Shown here piece by piece: positions 63,104-64,000 of a DNA stretch of 64,000 bases (position 1 is the stretch's first letter; every line of letters begins with the position of its first letter). The position numbers were made by a program, and so were the translations under genes. The notes beneath the pieces are model-generated. The model saw only the letters and a list, made by a program, of their open reading frames with translations, was not told the origin of the DNA and did not search any database. The stretch comes from Hamadaea sp. (GTDB taxonomy: Bacteria > Actinomycetota > Actinomycetes > Mycobacteriales > Micromonosporaceae): assembly GCF_013362815.1 (NCBI RefSeq), contig NZ_JABFVK010000013.1, forward strand, positions 124,001 through 188,000. Reading direction: 5' to 3'.

Positions 63104-64000
63104 GTGTCCTTGCGTTTCCTACGTCCGGCCGTCCGGGCTGCTCTTGCTTTCGGCCTGCTGCTCTCCGTCATTCCGATGGTTCCGGCGTCGGCGGCCTCGT
63201 CCCGCCACGGGCGGGTCGCCCGCGCGGCCGGTACGCCCGGCGTACCGCAGGACCCGATCGTCATGTACGCCGAGGACTTCGAGCACGATCCGGCCGACAC
63301 CCCGATCCGGCTCACCGCGTACACCGGAGCCGCGCCGCTGAGCCAGACCTACACGGCGGACGCCGGCTGGCTCAAGGGGTGCAACGGCTGGGTGCTGGAC
63401 GACAGCTCGACTTCGGACGCGTACAAGCCGGGCATCGCCGACTGCGGCAACAGCACGAAGTTCTGGAACCAGATTCGCGATTTGGCGGACGTGCTGGGCG
63501 AGTTCAACGGTTCGGCCGACTCGAACGCCAATCACGCGGTTGCCGCGTTCACCTGGACCGCGCCCGCGGCCGGCAGCGTGGAGTTCGAGACCGACAAGCC
63601 CATCCCGCTCACTGCGTCGAACCGGTTCCTGACGTTCTCGGTCAATTCCGTCGCGGTCAACTGCTCGGTGTCTGCGCCGAAGTTGAGCTTCTCGTTGCTG
63701 AACGGCTCCGCCGCGACGTCGGTGACCGCCAAGCCGGTGAACCCGTGCACCGACCCTGATGCCAAGAGCTACACCTCCGACGTCGCCGGGACGGCGAAGG
63801 CCGTGCGCGGGTACGCCGACAAGCCACTATTGTTCACCGGGAACGAAGTCGGCATCCGGATGACGAACGGCAACGGCAGCGGCACCGGCAACGACGCGGC
63901 GTTCGACGACATCGAGCTGGTGGACGTCACGCCGCAGATCGACAAGGCGTTCAGCCCGGCGGCGGTCGCCTCCGGCGGGACCACCACGCTGACCTTCACG
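63104..64000 (+). CDS. Large surface protein, C-terminus outside window
   Basis: The frame starting with GTG at 63104 is open to the window edge (299 residues). A signal peptide (about 1-31, ending VPASAAS) is followed by an Ala/Arg-rich short linker and a beta-rich domain with four Cys (GCNGW, DCGNS, NCSVS, PCTDP). The last visible part, TPQIDKAFSPAAVASGGTTT, is the typical entry to DUF11-like beta repeats of adhesin-type proteins. A cell-surface protein with many repeats beyond the window is expected. GTAGAT lies seven bases before the GTG, consistent with a leaderless start. The 3' end is cut off. Confidence 0.82.
   Translation, partial: MSLRFLRPAVRAALAFGLLLSVIPMVPASAASSRHGRVARAAGTPGVPQDPIVMYAEDFEHDPADTPIRLTAYTGAAPLSQTYTADAGWLKGCNGWVLDDSSTSDAYKPGIADCGNSTKFWNQIRDLADVLGEFNGSADSNANHAVAAFTWTAPAAGSVEFETDKPIPLTASNRFLTFSVNSVAVNCSVSAPKLSFSLLNGSAATSVTAKPVNPCTDPDAKSYTSDVAGTAKAVRGYADKPLLFTGNEVGIRMTNGNGSGTGNDAAFDDIELVDVTPQIDKAFSPAAVASGGTTTLTFT

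Overview
The window is high-GC, gene-dense bacterial DNA. It has GTG and TTG starts, many leaderless starts, Tat and Sec secreted hydrolases, ECF sigma factors and very frequent GTACGC hexamers. This points to a filamentous actinobacterium, most likely of the Micromonosporaceae or a relative (inference; no rRNA or marker gene is present). I found no tRNA, rRNA, CRISPR array or intact insertion sequence. The only transposon trace is a TnpB remnant near 42.7 kb.

The main theme is xylan and arabinoxylan use, spread over three places. At 0.7-3.9 kb a two-gene operon encodes a secreted GH10 xylanase with a CBM2 and a CBM2-GH62 arabinofuranosidase. At 14.0-21.8 kb lie a secreted GH43 enzyme with a ricin-type lectin domain, a complete pentose/furanose-type ABC importer (binding protein, double ATPase, two permeases) and a LacI regulator. 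At 32.8-39.4 kb a xylobiose-type operon (binding lipoprotein, two permeases, GH3 glycosidase) sits opposite a second LacI regulator. Near-identical LacI-type operators precede the xylanase operon, the first LacI gene and its importer, which suggests one regulon.

A second theme is duplicated regulatory modules. Two large secreted subtilases (3.9-9.2 and 58.9-62.5 kb) each lie beside a paralogous TrmB/LuxR-like regulator. Two ECF41-type sigma genes (11.2-12.1 and 43.4-44.3 kb) are each divergent from a small enzyme gene. Both intergenic regions carry the same mirrored promoter pair, GTTACC-N16-CGTC in each direction with a 61-bp total span. This is the most distinctive signal in the window.

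The rest is accessory and cell-surface content. From 22.0 to 32.7 kb there are a Tat-exported PHP-domain protein with a coupled unknown partner, lipoproteins, a GT-C membrane transferase, tandem small paralogues, an N-terminally truncated alpha/beta hydrolase, a DUF817 protein, a SigE-type sigma factor with a coupled membrane partner, a DinB-like protein and a TetR regulator. From 39.5 to 47.6 kb there are an M55 aminopeptidase with an 18-bp tandem repeat, a TetR/NmrA divergent pair, a DEDD exonuclease, the TnpB remnant, the second ECF41 module and an M15 peptidase. From 47.7 to 54.8 kb an XRE-NB-ARC-TPR regulator is followed by a 1358-residue secreted protein (lysozyme-like, golvesin-like and SGNH modules) and a small secreted protein. 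The right end carries an IS30-HTH regulator opposite a multi-pass membrane protein, an ADP-ribosylglycohydrolase, the second subtilase module and the start of a large surface protein cut by the window edge. Many convergent or terminal intergenic regions hold long perfect stem-loops that probably act as terminators.
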